This document shows, in pieces, positions 51,958 through 60,961 of a stretch of 64,000 nucleotides of DNA. The notes beneath the pieces were generated by a model, which ran no database searches, was not told the origin of the DNA, and saw nothing but the letters and a program-made list of their open reading frames with translations. The DNA lies in contig CALCKT010000062.1 of NCBI GenBank assembly GCA_937965785.1, forward strand, positions 1 to 64,000, in the 5' to 3' direction. Each line of letters opens with the position of its first letter. Positions within the stretch are counted from its first letter, which is position 1. The position numbers and the translations under genes are program-made. Source of the stretch: an uncultured Propionibacteriaceae bacterium (GTDB lineage: Bacteria; Actinomycetota; Actinomycetes; Propionibacteriales; Propionibacteriaceae).

Positions 51958-52761
51958 TCACCTGGCTTCGTGATCCCCCACATGGGTCTGGCCGGGTGGC
52001 TCGAAGGCCTCCTTGATGAATGGGTCGACCAGTCCGTGGTAGGTCTCCGGGGCGTCCCGCCGCACGCAGTGGCCGACACCGTCGATCAACACCAGGCGCA
52101 CGAGCGGGTTGGTCACCTCGGAGGGGTCCGGGGCCATGTCGCCGTGGCGGGGTGCGAGGTACAGCGTCGGTATCGTCAGCTGGTTGACTGCGCTGACGAG
52201 GTCGGCCTCGCCGAGATAGGTGCCCTCGCGGATGAAGCGGCGGTCGACCTGCTCCTTGCACCTCGCCCACTCCTCGATCTCGGCATCACTCCATGAGGTC
52301 TCGCGCCGCATCCGTTCCCGCTCGGCCGGGCCGCCATCGGCGACGAACGCGTCCAGGAACCGCTCCTGGTGCTCCACGAACCAAGGAGCCGGACCCCAGT
52401 GCCCGGTGGGACGCGCGACGTCCTCCAGGACCAGTGCCCGAACCAGGTCGGGTCGGGCCACGCCCACTCGCAGCGACATGAGCCCTCCCAGGCTGTGCGC
52501 CACGACGACCGGTGGCTCTGGAAGCGAGGAGATCACCCGCTCAAGGTCTTCCTGCATGGTCTGCGGTGCCCGGGCCAGGGAGTCGTCGCCCCACCGTGGG
52601 GACATCCCGTGCCCCCGCAGGTCCACTGCGAGAATGTGATACCGGGAAGACCAGCGGGCCACCGCGTCGGGCCAGGCGGCGGCCGATTCCGTCAGGCCGT
52701 GGACCAGAAGCAGGGTTGGAGCCGTGGGATTCCCCCACTCGCGCAGTGCAAGCATCGTCAC
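51958..52761 (-). CDS. Alpha/beta hydrolase
   Basis: 267 aa (GTG start 52761; ATG 52755 is the alternative). LLLVHGLTESAAAWPDAVAR, LRGHGMSPRWG and nucleophile VVAHSLGGLMSLR, with His in GVGHCVRR, give the fold and triad (Ser in HSLGG). Substrate unknown; no lid or signal peptide. Confidence 0.87.
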   Translation of the reverse strand: MTMLALREWGNPTAPTLLLVHGLTESAAAWPDAVARWSSRYHILAVDLRGHGMSPRWGDDSLARAPQTMQEDLERVISSLPEPPVVVAHSLGGLMSLRVGVARPDLVRALVLEDVARPTGHWGPAPWFVEHQERFLDAFVADGGPAERERMRRETSWSDAEIEEWARCKEQVDRRFIREGTYLGEADLVSAVNQLTIPTLYLAPRHGDMAPDPSEVTNPLVRLVLIDGVGHCVRRDAPETYHGLVDPFIKEAFEPPGQTHVGDHEAR

Positions 52762-52972
52762 CTCGGCGACTGTAACACCAGGGTGTTCGGAAGCGTCGTG
52801 GTGGAGGGGCTGTGCCCAGGATTCTTGGTGCTCGATCGGGGTGGCACAATCCTGTGGAACGGGCGGTTCCGTCGGGTGGGGTGGCTTCTGCGCGGAGGGT
52901 GTCCGACCTTGTCAGGCTGGCCTTCCTAACGTGTGGATGGGTTTCCTTGAGGGTGGACATAATGTTGAAACC

Positions 52973-53470
52973 ATGAGTACCGAGACCGTGAACACCCCGC
53001 ATGTGACCCTGTCCTTCACCGCATCCGCTGCGCTGCGCGACAGCTTCCAGCGCGTTCTGGTGAACCTCATCGCCCTTGAGCTGGTCGGCAAGCAGGCCCA
53101 CTGGAACATCGTCGGCCCGAACTTCCGCGACCTCCACCTGAACCTCGACGAGGTCGTGGGCATCGCCCGCACGGGTTCTGACGATGTCGCCGAGCGGATG
53201 CGCGCCGTCAACGCCACCCCCGACGGTCGTCCCGCAACCGTCGCCGCCTCCGCCACGGTGCCCGCTGCTCCAGAGGGCGAGGTTCTCACCACCGATGCCG
53301 TCGCCTACATCGTCTCCGCGATCGAGGCAGTCGTCGCGACCCTGCGCGACGTGCACGACACCATCGACGGGGAGGATCCCTCCTCCTCCGGCATCATCGA
53401 GGACCTCACCGTCCAGCTCGAGCAGCAGGCGTGGTTCCTCTCCGCGGAGATCCGCAAGCCCGTCCGCTGA
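52973..53470 (+). CDS. dps: Dps family DNA-binding ferritin
   Basis: 165 aa. ELVGKQAHWNIVGPNFRDLH (about 38-57) and the DLHLNLDEVV ferroxidase region mark a Dps. Oligomers bind DNA and oxidise and store iron under oxidative or stationary conditions. ATG 52973 has CATAAT upstream within 15 bp, so the leader is very short. A weak DtxR-box-like stretch TCAGGCTGGCCTTCCTAAC (52912-52930) may place it under iron control. Strong terminator follows. Confidence 0.93.
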   Translation: MSTETVNTPHVTLSFTASAALRDSFQRVLVNLIALELVGKQAHWNIVGPNFRDLHLNLDEVVGIARTGSDDVAERMRAVNATPDGRPATVAASATVPAAPEGEVLTTDAVAYIVSAIEAVVATLRDVHDTIDGEDPSSSGIIEDLTVQLEQQAWFLSAEIRKPVR

Positions 53471-53487
53471 GCCCGGCCAGGCTCTCT

Positions 53488-53514
53488 GCGACCCCCGGCA
53501 CGTCCGGGGGTCGC
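53488..53514 (+). terminator. Dps terminator
   Basis: GCGACCCCCGG and CCGGGGGTCGC form an 11-bp stem with a 5-nt loop, followed by TTTCTGTTT. Confidence 0.85.
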
Positions 53515-53575
53515 TTTCTGTTTCCCCGCGGCGTCGTCCTTTTTGTCCACGCACACCCTCACTCTGGCGCATAGC

Positions 53576-53594
53576 TTAGGTTTGCCTTACCATT
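53576..53594. promoter_or_regulatory. DtxR/IdeR iron box
   Basis: TTAGGTTTGCCTTACCATT resembles the DtxR/IdeR consensus (TTAGGTTAGCCTAACC-type), 33 bp before the binding-protein start. It predicts iron-repressed transcription of the following operon. Confidence 0.8.
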
Positions 53595-53626
53595 GCTGGG
53601 CCATTCCCGAGATGAACGGAGCCCAC

Positions 53627-54673
53627 GTGCTTTCCAGAAGGACCTTCGTCGCGATGCTCGCCGCGACCGCAACCGTTGGCATCGCCGCCTGCTCCAGCAA
53701 TTCGACGCCCCAGGGCACCCCCCCGGCCTCAGGAAACGGTGGTTCCTCCCCCGCCGCCGGAGACGCCTTCCCCATCACCATCAAGCACGCCCTCGGTGAA
53801 GCCGTCATCGAGAAGAAACCTGAACGCATCGCAACACTCGGGTGGGCCAACCACGAGGTGCCGCTGGCCCTTGGCGTGGTGCCCGTCGGCATGAGCAAGG
53901 CCAACTGGGGTGACGAGGACGGCGACGGCCTGCTGCCCTGGGTCAAGGAGAAACTCGACGCCCTGGGCGGCCAGACCCCCGTCCTGTTCGACGACACAGA
54001 CGGCGTCCCCTTCGAGGCCGTCTCCAACACCAAACCCGACGTGATTCTCGCCTCCTATTCCGGCATCACCGCGGAGGACTACGCGACCCTCAGCCAGGTC
54101 GCGCCCGTCGTCGCCTACCCCGAGGCAGCGTGGATCACCACCATGGACCAGATGATCGAGCTGAACTCCCAGGCCATGGGCCTGGCCGCCCAAGGCAAGG
54201 CGCTGATCGCGGACCTGGACAAGCGGGTCGCCGCGGCCATGGAGCAGCACGCCGGTCTCAAGGGCAAGAAGGTGCTGTTCTCCTTCCTCAACGCCAGTGA
54301 TCTGTCCAAGGTCGGCTTCTACACCACCCACGACCCGCGGGCTGGGTTCCTCGTCAAGGCCGGGCTGGGAACCCCGGAGATCGTCGAGAAGGAATCCGCG
54401 GCTTCCAAGGCGTTCTGGAAGGACATGTCCTCGGAGAAACCGGAGCTGTTCAACGACGTCGACATCCTCCTGACCTACGGGCCCGCGGACCCGACACCGC
54501 TGAAGGAGGCCATCAAGGCCGACGCGCTGCTCTCCCGCATCCCTGCGATCGCCAAGGACCACGTGGTCTTCCTCGGGCAGGACGCCCTCTCGGCCTCCGC
54601 GAACCCGTCGCCGCTGTCCATTCCGTGGGGCATAGAGAAATACGTCGCGAAACTGGCCGAAGGTCTCGAGTGA
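53627..54673 (+). CDS. Iron-siderophore ABC transporter substrate-binding lipoprotein
   Basis: 348 aa, FecB/FepB-like binding protein. Signal peptide with SRRTFV (twin-arginine-like) and lipobox ending IAACSS. The mature fold begins at KPERIATLGWANHEVPLALG, a FecB/BtuF-type mark. GTG 53627 with CGGAG upstream is preferred to ATG 53612, which would add five residues before the signal. Behind the DtxR box; first in the operon. Confidence 0.9.
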   Translation: MLSRRTFVAMLAATATVGIAACSSNSTPQGTPPASGNGGSSPAAGDAFPITIKHALGEAVIEKKPERIATLGWANHEVPLALGVVPVGMSKANWGDEDGDGLLPWVKEKLDALGGQTPVLFDDTDGVPFEAVSNTKPDVILASYSGITAEDYATLSQVAPVVAYPEAAWITTMDQMIELNSQAMGLAAQGKALIADLDKRVAAAMEQHAGLKGKKVLFSFLNASDLSKVGFYTTHDPRAGFLVKAGLGTPEIVEKESAASKAFWKDMSSEKPELFNDVDILLTYGPADPTPLKEAIKADALLSRIPAIAKDHVVFLGQDALSASANPSPLSIPWGIEKYVAKLAEGLE

Positions 54674-55713
54674 CCGCTGACGGGGTTCTGACCCGGCCGG
54701 ATGTCGAAGTCATCAAACGCTCGGCCGGACGCCGTCTGCTGTGGCTGGCGGTCCTGGTAGTGGTCCTGCTGGTGATCGTGGTGGCCTCTGTGATCTTCGG
54801 GGTGCGGGCCGTGTCCTTGGACGATGCCTTGGCCGCGCTGTCCGGTGGAACCGCGACGGCCGAACAGGCCGCCGCGGCCGGTCGCCTGCCCCGCACGGTG
54901 CTGGGGCTGCTGGCCGGGATGTCCCTGGCAATCGCGGGTGGCGCCATGCAGGCCGTCACCCGTAACCCGCTGGCCGATCCCGGCATCTTCGGGGTGCTGT
55001 CGGGGGCCTCCCTCGCGGTGGTGATCGGTCTGGCCTTCCTCGACCTCTCCCACCCCTACGCGCAGCTGTTGATCGCGGTGCTCGGGGCCGGTGTGGCGGC
55101 TGGGTTCGTCTACGGCGTCGGGTCGCTGGGACGCGGCGGCGCGACACCGCTGAAACTGGCCCTGGCCGGTGCCGCGACATCCGCGGCGTGCTCGTCGCTG
55201 GTCTCGGCGATCCTGCTGCCCCGGGTGCGGGTGATGGACTCGTTCCGGTTCTGGCAGATCGGTGGGATCGGCGGCGCCACCTGGGACCGGGTGGGACTGG
55301 TGGCCCCGTTCCTGATGGCCGGCGCCCTGATCTGCCTGTTCTCGGCGCGCGGCATGAACTCCTTGGCGCTCGGCGACGACGTCGCCACCGGACTGGGTGA
55401 GAACGTGATGCGCACCCGGCTGGTCGCGTCCATCGGCGCGGTGATCCTGTGCGGGGTGACGACGGCGGTGTGCGGGCCGATCGCGTTCGTCGGGTTGATC
55501 GTGCCGCACCTCTGCCGGCTCCTCGTCGGCACCGACCACCGCTGGATGCTGCCCTTCGCGGGCCTGGCGGGTGCGTGTCTGCTGCTCGCCGCCGACACCC
55601 TGGGGCGGGTCGTCACCCCCAACTCCGAGATCGACGTCGGCATCATCACCCCGTTCCTGGGGGCCCCGTTCTTCATCTGGATAGTCCGACGCCAGAAGGT
55701 GCGTGAACTATGA
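54670..55713 (+). CDS. FecCD-type siderophore ABC transporter permease
   Basis: 347 aa, about ten membrane helices. RLPRTVLGLLAGMSLAIAGGAMQ is the FecCD signature near residue 75 (quoted in part: LPRTVLGLLAGMSLAIAGG) and ITPFLGAPFFIWI the C-terminus. GTG start overlaps the binding-protein stop (GTGA). First half of the channel. Confidence 0.92.
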   Translation: MTADGVLTRPDVEVIKRSAGRRLLWLAVLVVVLLVIVVASVIFGVRAVSLDDALAALSGGTATAEQAAAAGRLPRTVLGLLAGMSLAIAGGAMQAVTRNPLADPGIFGVLSGASLAVVIGLAFLDLSHPYAQLLIAVLGAGVAAGFVYGVGSLGRGGATPLKLALAGAATSAACSSLVSAILLPRVRVMDSFRFWQIGGIGGATWDRVGLVAPFLMAGALICLFSARGMNSLALGDDVATGLGENVMRTRLVASIGAVILCGVTTAVCGPIAFVGLIVPHLCRLLVGTDHRWMLPFAGLAGACLLLAADTLGRVVTPNSEIDVGIITPFLGAPFFIWIVRRQKVREL

Positions 55714-56750
55714 GCGCTGCTGCCATCCCCGACGTCAAGGCTCTGCGCGTCGCACGCTCCCGCCGCATCCGGGCCCAGGTCCTGGTAGTCCTCGTGCTGG
55801 CGTTCTTGGTAGTGGGTTTGTGGGCCGCGTCGCTGATGTTCGGTGAGAGCTTCTACGGACCCTCCGAGGTGTGGAGGGTCATCGCGGGTGAGCGGGTGCC
55901 GGGCGCCAGTTTCACCGTCGGTACGCTGCGGCTGCCGCGCGCCACCCTCGCCGTGCTGGCCGGACTGGCCTTCGGGTCTGCTGGCGTGACCTTCCAGACC
56001 CTGCTGCGCAACCAGCTGGCCTCCCCCGATGTCATCGGCATCTCCGCGGGGGCCAGTGCCGCCGGGGTGATCGGCATCGTGATCCTGGGGTTGAACGAGA
56101 CCACCGTCTCCCTGCTCGCCCTTGCCGCCGCGATCGGTACCGCCGTGGCAATCTACGCCCTCAGCTACAAGGGCGGTTTCGCAGGAACCCGGCTGATCCT
56201 GATCGGCATCGGTGTTTCGTCGATGCTGGGGGCGGTGGTCACCTACACTCTCGCGCAGGCATCCGCGTGGGACCTGCAGGTCGCGACCCGCTGGCTGACC
56301 GGATCGCTCAACAGCGCGGGGTGGCCGAGGGTGGCGCCGCTCGCCGCCACCTGCGCGGTGATCCTGCCGTCGATGTGGGTGAACTCCAGCAAGCTGGCAG
56401 CGATGCGTTTCGGCGACGACACCGCCTCCGGGTTGGGCGTGAAGGTGTTCTCCGTGCGGGTCTGGACCATCGTCGCGGCCGTCACCCTCGTGGCCGTCGC
56501 GACCGCCTCCTGCGGGCCGATCGCGTTCGTCGCGTTCATGTCCGGGCCGATAGCGGCGCGGATCAGCCGCTCCGCCTCCTCCTTGGTGCTGCCGGCCTCC
56601 CTGGTCGGCGCGATCCTGGTGCTGGCCTCCGACCTGATCGGTCAGTTCGCCTTCGGCGCCCGCTATCCCGTCGGCATCATCACTGGTGCTCTCGGCGCCC
56701 CGTTCCTCGTCTACCTCCTCATCCGCTCCAACCGGCAGCGCCGGAACTGA
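55710..56750 (+). CDS. FecCD-type siderophore ABC transporter permease, second subunit
   Basis: 346 aa. RLPRATLAVLAGLAFGSAGV, LLRNQLASPDVIGISAGAS and a YPVGIITGALGAPFLVYLL C-terminus are the family marks. ATGA overlap with the preceding permease. Confidence 0.92.
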   Translation: MSAAAIPDVKALRVARSRRIRAQVLVVLVLAFLVVGLWAASLMFGESFYGPSEVWRVIAGERVPGASFTVGTLRLPRATLAVLAGLAFGSAGVTFQTLLRNQLASPDVIGISAGASAAGVIGIVILGLNETTVSLLALAAAIGTAVAIYALSYKGGFAGTRLILIGIGVSSMLGAVVTYTLAQASAWDLQVATRWLTGSLNSAGWPRVAPLAATCAVILPSMWVNSSKLAAMRFGDDTASGLGVKVFSVRVWTIVAAVTLVAVATASCGPIAFVAFMSGPIAARISRSASSLVLPASLVGAILVLASDLIGQFAFGARYPVGIITGALGAPFLVYLLIRSNRQRRN

Positions 56751-56764
56751 CCCCCGGAGACCCA

Positions 56765-57571
56765 GTGACCGCGAACCATTCCCTCACAGCCGTCGGACTC
56801 GGGCTCGCCTACGGCGACCGCACCGTCATCGACAACCTCGACCTGACCGTCAAACCCGGGGCCATTACCTCCATCGTCGGCGCCAACGGCTGCGGCAAGT
56901 CCACGCTGCTGCGTTCCCTCGCCCGGCTGCTGCAACCCAGGCACGGACAGGTGCTCCTCGACGGCAAATCCCTCCACGAACAGCCGACCAAGGAGATCGC
57001 GAAGGTCCTGGGCCTGCTGCCGCAGTCGCCGACCTCCCCGGAGGGCATCGTCGTCGCCGACCTCGTGGGTCGCGGACGCCACCCCCACCAGGGGATGCTC
57101 GGGAGGTGGAGCCCCCGCGACTACGAGGTGGTGGCGGAATCCCTCGCCGCCACCGACACCACCGAGCTGGCCGACCGTCCCGTCGACGAGTTGTCGGGCG
57201 GTCAACGGCAGCGCGTGTGGATCGCGATGGCGTTGGCGCAGGAAACCGACGTCCTGCTGCTGGATGAACCCACCACTTACCTCGATGTCGCGAACCAGCT
57301 CGAGGTGCTCGACCTGCTGATCGACCTCAACGCCAGGAGGGGCACCACGGTCGTGATGGTGTTGCACGACCTTGGGCTGGCGGCCCGCTACTCCGACGAG
57401 CTCATCGCGATGCACTCCGGCAGCATCCTGGCGCAGGGCGCCCCGTCGGATGTGGTGACGGAGGAGACGGTAAAGGAGGTGTTCGGGATCTCCTCGAAGG
57501 TGGTGCCGGACCCCGTCTCCGGGGCGCCGCTGGTGATGCCCATCGGCCGGCACCGGGTGAAGGGGAAGTGA
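56765..57571 (+). CDS. FepC-type siderophore ABC transporter ATPase
   Basis: 268 aa. Walker A GANGCGKST near residue 38, DRPVDELSGGQRQRVWIAMA signature, Walker B LLLDEPTTYLDV and switch HDLGLAARY are in order. GTG start 56765 with CGGAGA upstream. Last gene of the DtxR-box operon. Confidence 0.93.
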   Translation: MTANHSLTAVGLGLAYGDRTVIDNLDLTVKPGAITSIVGANGCGKSTLLRSLARLLQPRHGQVLLDGKSLHEQPTKEIAKVLGLLPQSPTSPEGIVVADLVGRGRHPHQGMLGRWSPRDYEVVAESLAATDTTELADRPVDELSGGQRQRVWIAMALAQETDVLLLDEPTTYLDVANQLEVLDLLIDLNARRGTTVVMVLHDLGLAARYSDELIAMHSGSILAQGAPSDVVTEETVKEVFGISSKVVPDPVSGAPLVMPIGRHRVKGK

Positions 57572-57610
57572 CGCGGGCAGCTCCGCAGATCGTCGTCCCG
57601 TCGTCCGGTT

Positions 57611-57709
57611 CGCCTGCCTTGCCGCCGCTCGCCTGTCCTGGTCCGGGTTCGCTTGTCTTGTGGTCGTCTGCTTGCGCTACAGCGCTGGTGAATGACGTGT
57701 AGGCAGGCG
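57611..57709 (+). repeat. Short repeat family B, copy 2
   Basis: Contains CGCTTGTCTTGTGGTCGTCT (57650-57669), TGCGCTACAGCGCTGG and ends GTAGGCAGGCG; a degenerate extra end CGCCTGCCTT begins at 57611. It lies 40 bp past the FepC stop, so it may double as a terminator. Confidence 0.75.
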
Positions 57710-57806
57710 AAAGGGGGCGCGGCATCGCCGTTGGGCGGACGGGGTGGGTACAATCTGCCCAACCTGATGTGTCGTCCGGGCTCAATGAGGAGAGACGAGG
57801 TCAACT

Positions 57807-59786
57807 GTGTTGAGGTCATTGATTCGCGGGATGGCTGTCGTGACCGTCGTGATCGTCGCTGTCCTCTCCTACCTCCAACTGTCGCTTGTGGAGCAGGAGT
57901 ACCCCTTGGGGACGGATCGTTCTGGGACAATCCTCTTCAGCAGTTCCAATCTGGCCAAGGAACAGATCCTGGACGGAATTCAGGAAATCAGTCGCAATCA
58001 TGACATCGATGTCTATCTGGGGGCTCCTAGTAAGGATGATCCGTTCCATGGGTTGGATCTTTACGCACTGGGTGACAGGCAGCCGGCCGGCGCCACGGAC
58101 ATTGTCTGGATTGATTTCCTCAGGCACGGCAAGCTGTATCCGGCGAAGGAGCTGGGAGACACCAGTCTCTCGGCGGTCTATGCCCTGAAGGGCCCGGCGG
58201 CCGGGGTTGAGGAATTTGAACGATGGGCACAGGACAACGGCGCGACCGTTTCTTGGGCCCAGGGAGGTCCGTTGGCGATGTTCGCCGCAGGTCTCGTCTA
58301 CGGAGGTGCGGGGATCCCGCTAATCGCGCTGGCGGTGCTGGGCGTCACCGTGGTGTTGGCTTGGTATGCGGCGCGTGCTGAATCACGTGCCGTCAGGCTG
58401 CTAGCGGGCACTTCGGATCTACGGATCCAGGCGCAGGACATGCTCGGATGGCTGCGTTTGGCGGTACCTATCGCGCTGATGGGCGTGCTGCTGCTGGGAA
58501 TACTGTTCGGTGTTCTCAAGGGATTCGGCGGTGCGCTGGCCCTGATCGCGGTCGTCGGACTGTACCTCTGCCTGCTGGGTGGGATTTCTGTTGTCTTCGG
58601 GGTGGTTGCATCCCTGGTCACCGCGCCATCGGTCAAATCACTGGCCCTGCGACGACCTCCGGAGGCCAGGTTCGAGTTCCCCAGTCAACTCCTCAAGGCT
58701 GTGGCCCTGACCCTTGGGTTGGCCGCCCTGCCGGCCATGCTGTGGCAGGTGAATTCGTCTCTCGATCAGGCCGATATCCAGGGCAGGGCGATGCCGCTGA
58801 AAGGCTACGTCTCCCAAGCGGTCGGGGGACTCACCAATGAGGAATTCGAGAACAGCATCGGCGTCCTTGGCCGCTTCGTGGGTGCCGTTGACGAGACCGG
58901 CACCGTGGCATATGCCTCCATTGTGAACAGGGAGGATCCCGGCCCCGAATTCTCCGCCGAAGGGTTCGACGGTTTGGCCGTGATAAACAAGAAATATGCG
59001 GAAGAACTCGGTCTGGGGCTTGTCCCGGGGCAGGGAAGAAGGACCTTGGTCCCGGTGCCCGGGGAAACCGTGGAAAGGCTTCTGAAATCTTTGGAGGGAC
59101 GGAACGTCGGTGGGATCTCCGGGAGAGTCGGAAAACAGAATGCCACAGCTCTCGAAAATGGACTCACCGCCTACCGTTTCGAAGATTCTGAGGGGATCAT
59201 CGCGCCCACCGGAAGCGGATTGGGTTTCAAACGGTCCAAGCGTCCCCTGCTGCTGGTCTCGGAACGGATCACCGCGAGCTTCAACGACGACGCCATCGTG
59301 TCTGCCATGACCAACGGGGAAATCATGTTCGGTGACACCGGGGTGCTGGAACAGAAAGCCCGGGAACTCGGGGTGACGAGCATGCTCCTGAGCCGCAGCC
59401 GGGTCACCGATTCCGCGTTGCTGTCCGCACAGTTCGCCAACCAGACAGCGTTGACCACCGGCACCACCATCGTGATCCTGCTGGCCGCCATAGCCGTGAG
59501 CGGCTGGTTGTCCGCCCGGGTCTATGCCACCAACAATGCGCGATTCATCTACCCCATGCTGACCTATGGACGCGGCTGGTGGAGCGTACTCAGAAACCGG
59601 ATTATCATTGAAGGTGTTATCATCGTATTGACCTTCGTGATCGTGTCGATCGCCTACTTGGCATTTGGCCTGTCCTGGTCGCCCATCCTAATGCTCGGGG
59701 TCTTGGTCTATCTCCTATATTCCGGATTGTGTCATCAACGAGCGGCATTCAACGTCGTTGCTCGCGTCACCCAACGAGCCCACTGA
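57807..59786 (+). CDS. Bacteriocin-associated integral membrane protein (DUF1430/TIGR01654 type)
   Basis: 659 aa membrane protein. One N-terminal helix (about 7-25), a 120-residue extracytoplasmic loop, three or four helices at about 155-270, another extracytoplasmic domain (about 310-530) and three C-terminal helices (about 545-645). That size and arrangement match the seven-TM proteins found with lactococcin 972-type bacteriocins, and the following gene is the matching ATPase. It acts as permease and perhaps immunity component. GTG start 57807 after GACGAGG. No lactococcin 972-like peptide gene was found nearby. Confidence 0.72.
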   Translation: MLRSLIRGMAVVTVVIVAVLSYLQLSLVEQEYPLGTDRSGTILFSSSNLAKEQILDGIQEISRNHDIDVYLGAPSKDDPFHGLDLYALGDRQPAGATDIVWIDFLRHGKLYPAKELGDTSLSAVYALKGPAAGVEEFERWAQDNGATVSWAQGGPLAMFAAGLVYGGAGIPLIALAVLGVTVVLAWYAARAESRAVRLLAGTSDLRIQAQDMLGWLRLAVPIALMGVLLLGILFGVLKGFGGALALIAVVGLYLCLLGGISVVFGVVASLVTAPSVKSLALRRPPEARFEFPSQLLKAVALTLGLAALPAMLWQVNSSLDQADIQGRAMPLKGYVSQAVGGLTNEEFENSIGVLGRFVGAVDETGTVAYASIVNREDPGPEFSAEGFDGLAVINKKYAEELGLGLVPGQGRRTLVPVPGETVERLLKSLEGRNVGGISGRVGKQNATALENGLTAYRFEDSEGIIAPTGSGLGFKRSKRPLLLVSERITASFNDDAIVSAMTNGEIMFGDTGVLEQKARELGVTSMLLSRSRVTDSALLSAQFANQTALTTGTTIVILLAAIAVSGWLSARVYATNNARFIYPMLTYGRGWWSVLRNRIIIEGVIIVLTFVIVSIAYLAFGLSWSPILMLGVLVYLLYSGLCHQRAAFNVVARVTQRAH

Positions 59787-59799
59787 ACTCAGGAACATC

Positions 59800-60486
59800 A
59801 TGCGGATAACAGCCCACGACATCAATTTCACGATCGATTCCCGTACCATTCTCGATGGTGTTTCGCTCGATGTTCCATCCGGAACCGCGATGGCGCTCAC
59901 CGGCCCCAGTGGCTCGGGCAAGACGACGTTGCTCAACTGCCTCAGCCTGCTTCTCCCGGTCAGCCGGGGGGAGATCTTGATCGACGGTACCGAGGTGACG
60001 CGCCTGTCGGAGGGGCGACGGCGACGGTTCTGGCGCGACAGTGCCGCATTCGTTTTCCAGGACTACGGGTTGGTGCCGGATGAGAGCGTCGGGTTCAACG
60101 TCTGCATGGAATCCTCCCCGCTGTTCCGCAAACCGAAGAAGTGGGGGGCCGGGGTGGAGGACGCGCTCAACAGGGTGGGCCTGACAGGCCGGGCCTCCGA
60201 GCAGGTCGCCAAGCTCAGCGGTGGGGAACGGCAGCGGGTCGGTATTGCGCGCGCGATCCACAAGAAGGCCAAGGTCATCTTCGCCGACGAACCCACCGCC
60301 TCACTGGACGCGGGCAACCGGCAGATCGTCCACGACCTGCTGCTGGGTGAGAAGGCCCGCGGGGCGACCATCGTCATCTCCACCCACGACGACCACCTTT
60401 CGTCCGCCTGTGACGTGGTGTTCCGCCTGGCCTCTTCTGAGTCCGAGTCGGCTCGCCTGCCGAAGCGCGGTTTGTCTGCTCTGTAG
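59800..60486 (+). CDS. Bacteriocin export ABC ATPase (lactococcin 972 type)
   Basis: 228 aa ABC ATPase. Walker A GPSGSGKTT near residue 35, LSGGERQRVGIARAI signature, Walker B KVIFADEPTASLD and STHDD. MacB/LolD-like class, and by neighbour TIGR03608-like. ATG 59800, 13 bp past the permease stop. A C-terminal Ser/Glu-rich tail (SSESESARL) is unusual. Confidence 0.8.
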   Translation: MRITAHDINFTIDSRTILDGVSLDVPSGTAMALTGPSGSGKTTLLNCLSLLLPVSRGEILIDGTEVTRLSEGRRRRFWRDSAAFVFQDYGLVPDESVGFNVCMESSPLFRKPKKWGAGVEDALNRVGLTGRASEQVAKLSGGERQRVGIARAIHKKAKVIFADEPTASLDAGNRQIVHDLLLGEKARGATIVISTHDDHLSSACDVVFRLASSESESARLPKRGLSAL

Positions 60487-60557
60487 AGCGAATAAACGGC
60501 ACCTCGGCAGGTGGGCAGGCGCCAAGGTCCGTGAGAAACAGAGGGCCACTGCCCGGT

Positions 60558-60619
60558 CCGCCTGCCTTGTGGTCGTCTGCTTGCGCTACAGCGCTGGCGA
60601 ATGACGTGTAGGCAGGCGG
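60558..60619 (+). repeat. Short repeat family B, copy 3
   Basis: 62 bp with perfect 10-bp terminal inverted repeats CCGCCTGCCT and AGGCAGGCGG and an inner TGCGCTACAGCGCTGG. Nearly identical to copy 2. Confidence 0.8.
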
Positions 60620-60698
60620 AAGGGGAAATGTGAAGCCTCTTGATGCGAGAAAGTATCTCCTGAGGTGATCGCTAGCATTTCTGTTGGGAGGTGTAAGC

Positions 60699-60941
60699 GT
60701 GTCCACCATCACGATCCGAGGGCTCAGCGACGAGGTGCGCGATGAGTTGAAACGTTTGGCGGCTTTGAACAATCGCTCCATGGAAGCCGAGGCGCGTGAG
60801 GCTCTCACCAGGCACACTCTCGCCAACTCCGTTCGGGCGCGGGCCGATGCGATTCTTGCCGCGGGCTGGCGTCTCCGCGATGCGGGTGGTCCGGTGCTCA
60901 CGGATGACGACCTTTACGACGAGACGGGTGCGCCCAGGTGA
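60699..60941 (+). CDS. FitA/VapB-type antitoxin (ribbon-helix-helix)
   Basis: 80 aa. STITIRGLSDEVRDELKRLA is an RHH antitoxin N-terminus; the acidic end VLTDDDLYDETGAPR would bind a PIN toxin. GTG start 60699 with GGGAGG upstream. The following toxin is only a stub (see next), so the antitoxin is orphaned. Confidence 0.85.
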   Translation: MSTITIRGLSDEVRDELKRLAALNNRSMEAEAREALTRHTLANSVRARADAILAAGWRLRDAGGPVLTDDDLYDETGAPR

Positions 60942-60961
60942 TCCTCGACACCTCGGCCATC
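60938..60961 (+). pseudogene. VapC toxin stub (truncated after eight codons)
   Basis: GTG at 60938 overlaps the antitoxin stop (GTGA) and reads MILDTSAI, the invariant PIN start with its first catalytic Asp. The next base belongs to the tail of the opposite-strand TetR gene. The rest of the toxin is missing, as expected for a deletion or recombination junction. Confidence 0.75.

Noticed and set aside
57572..57806. Lactococcin 972-like peptide gene upstream of the exporter
   Set aside because: The only frames there have no signal peptide and overlap the family B repeat.
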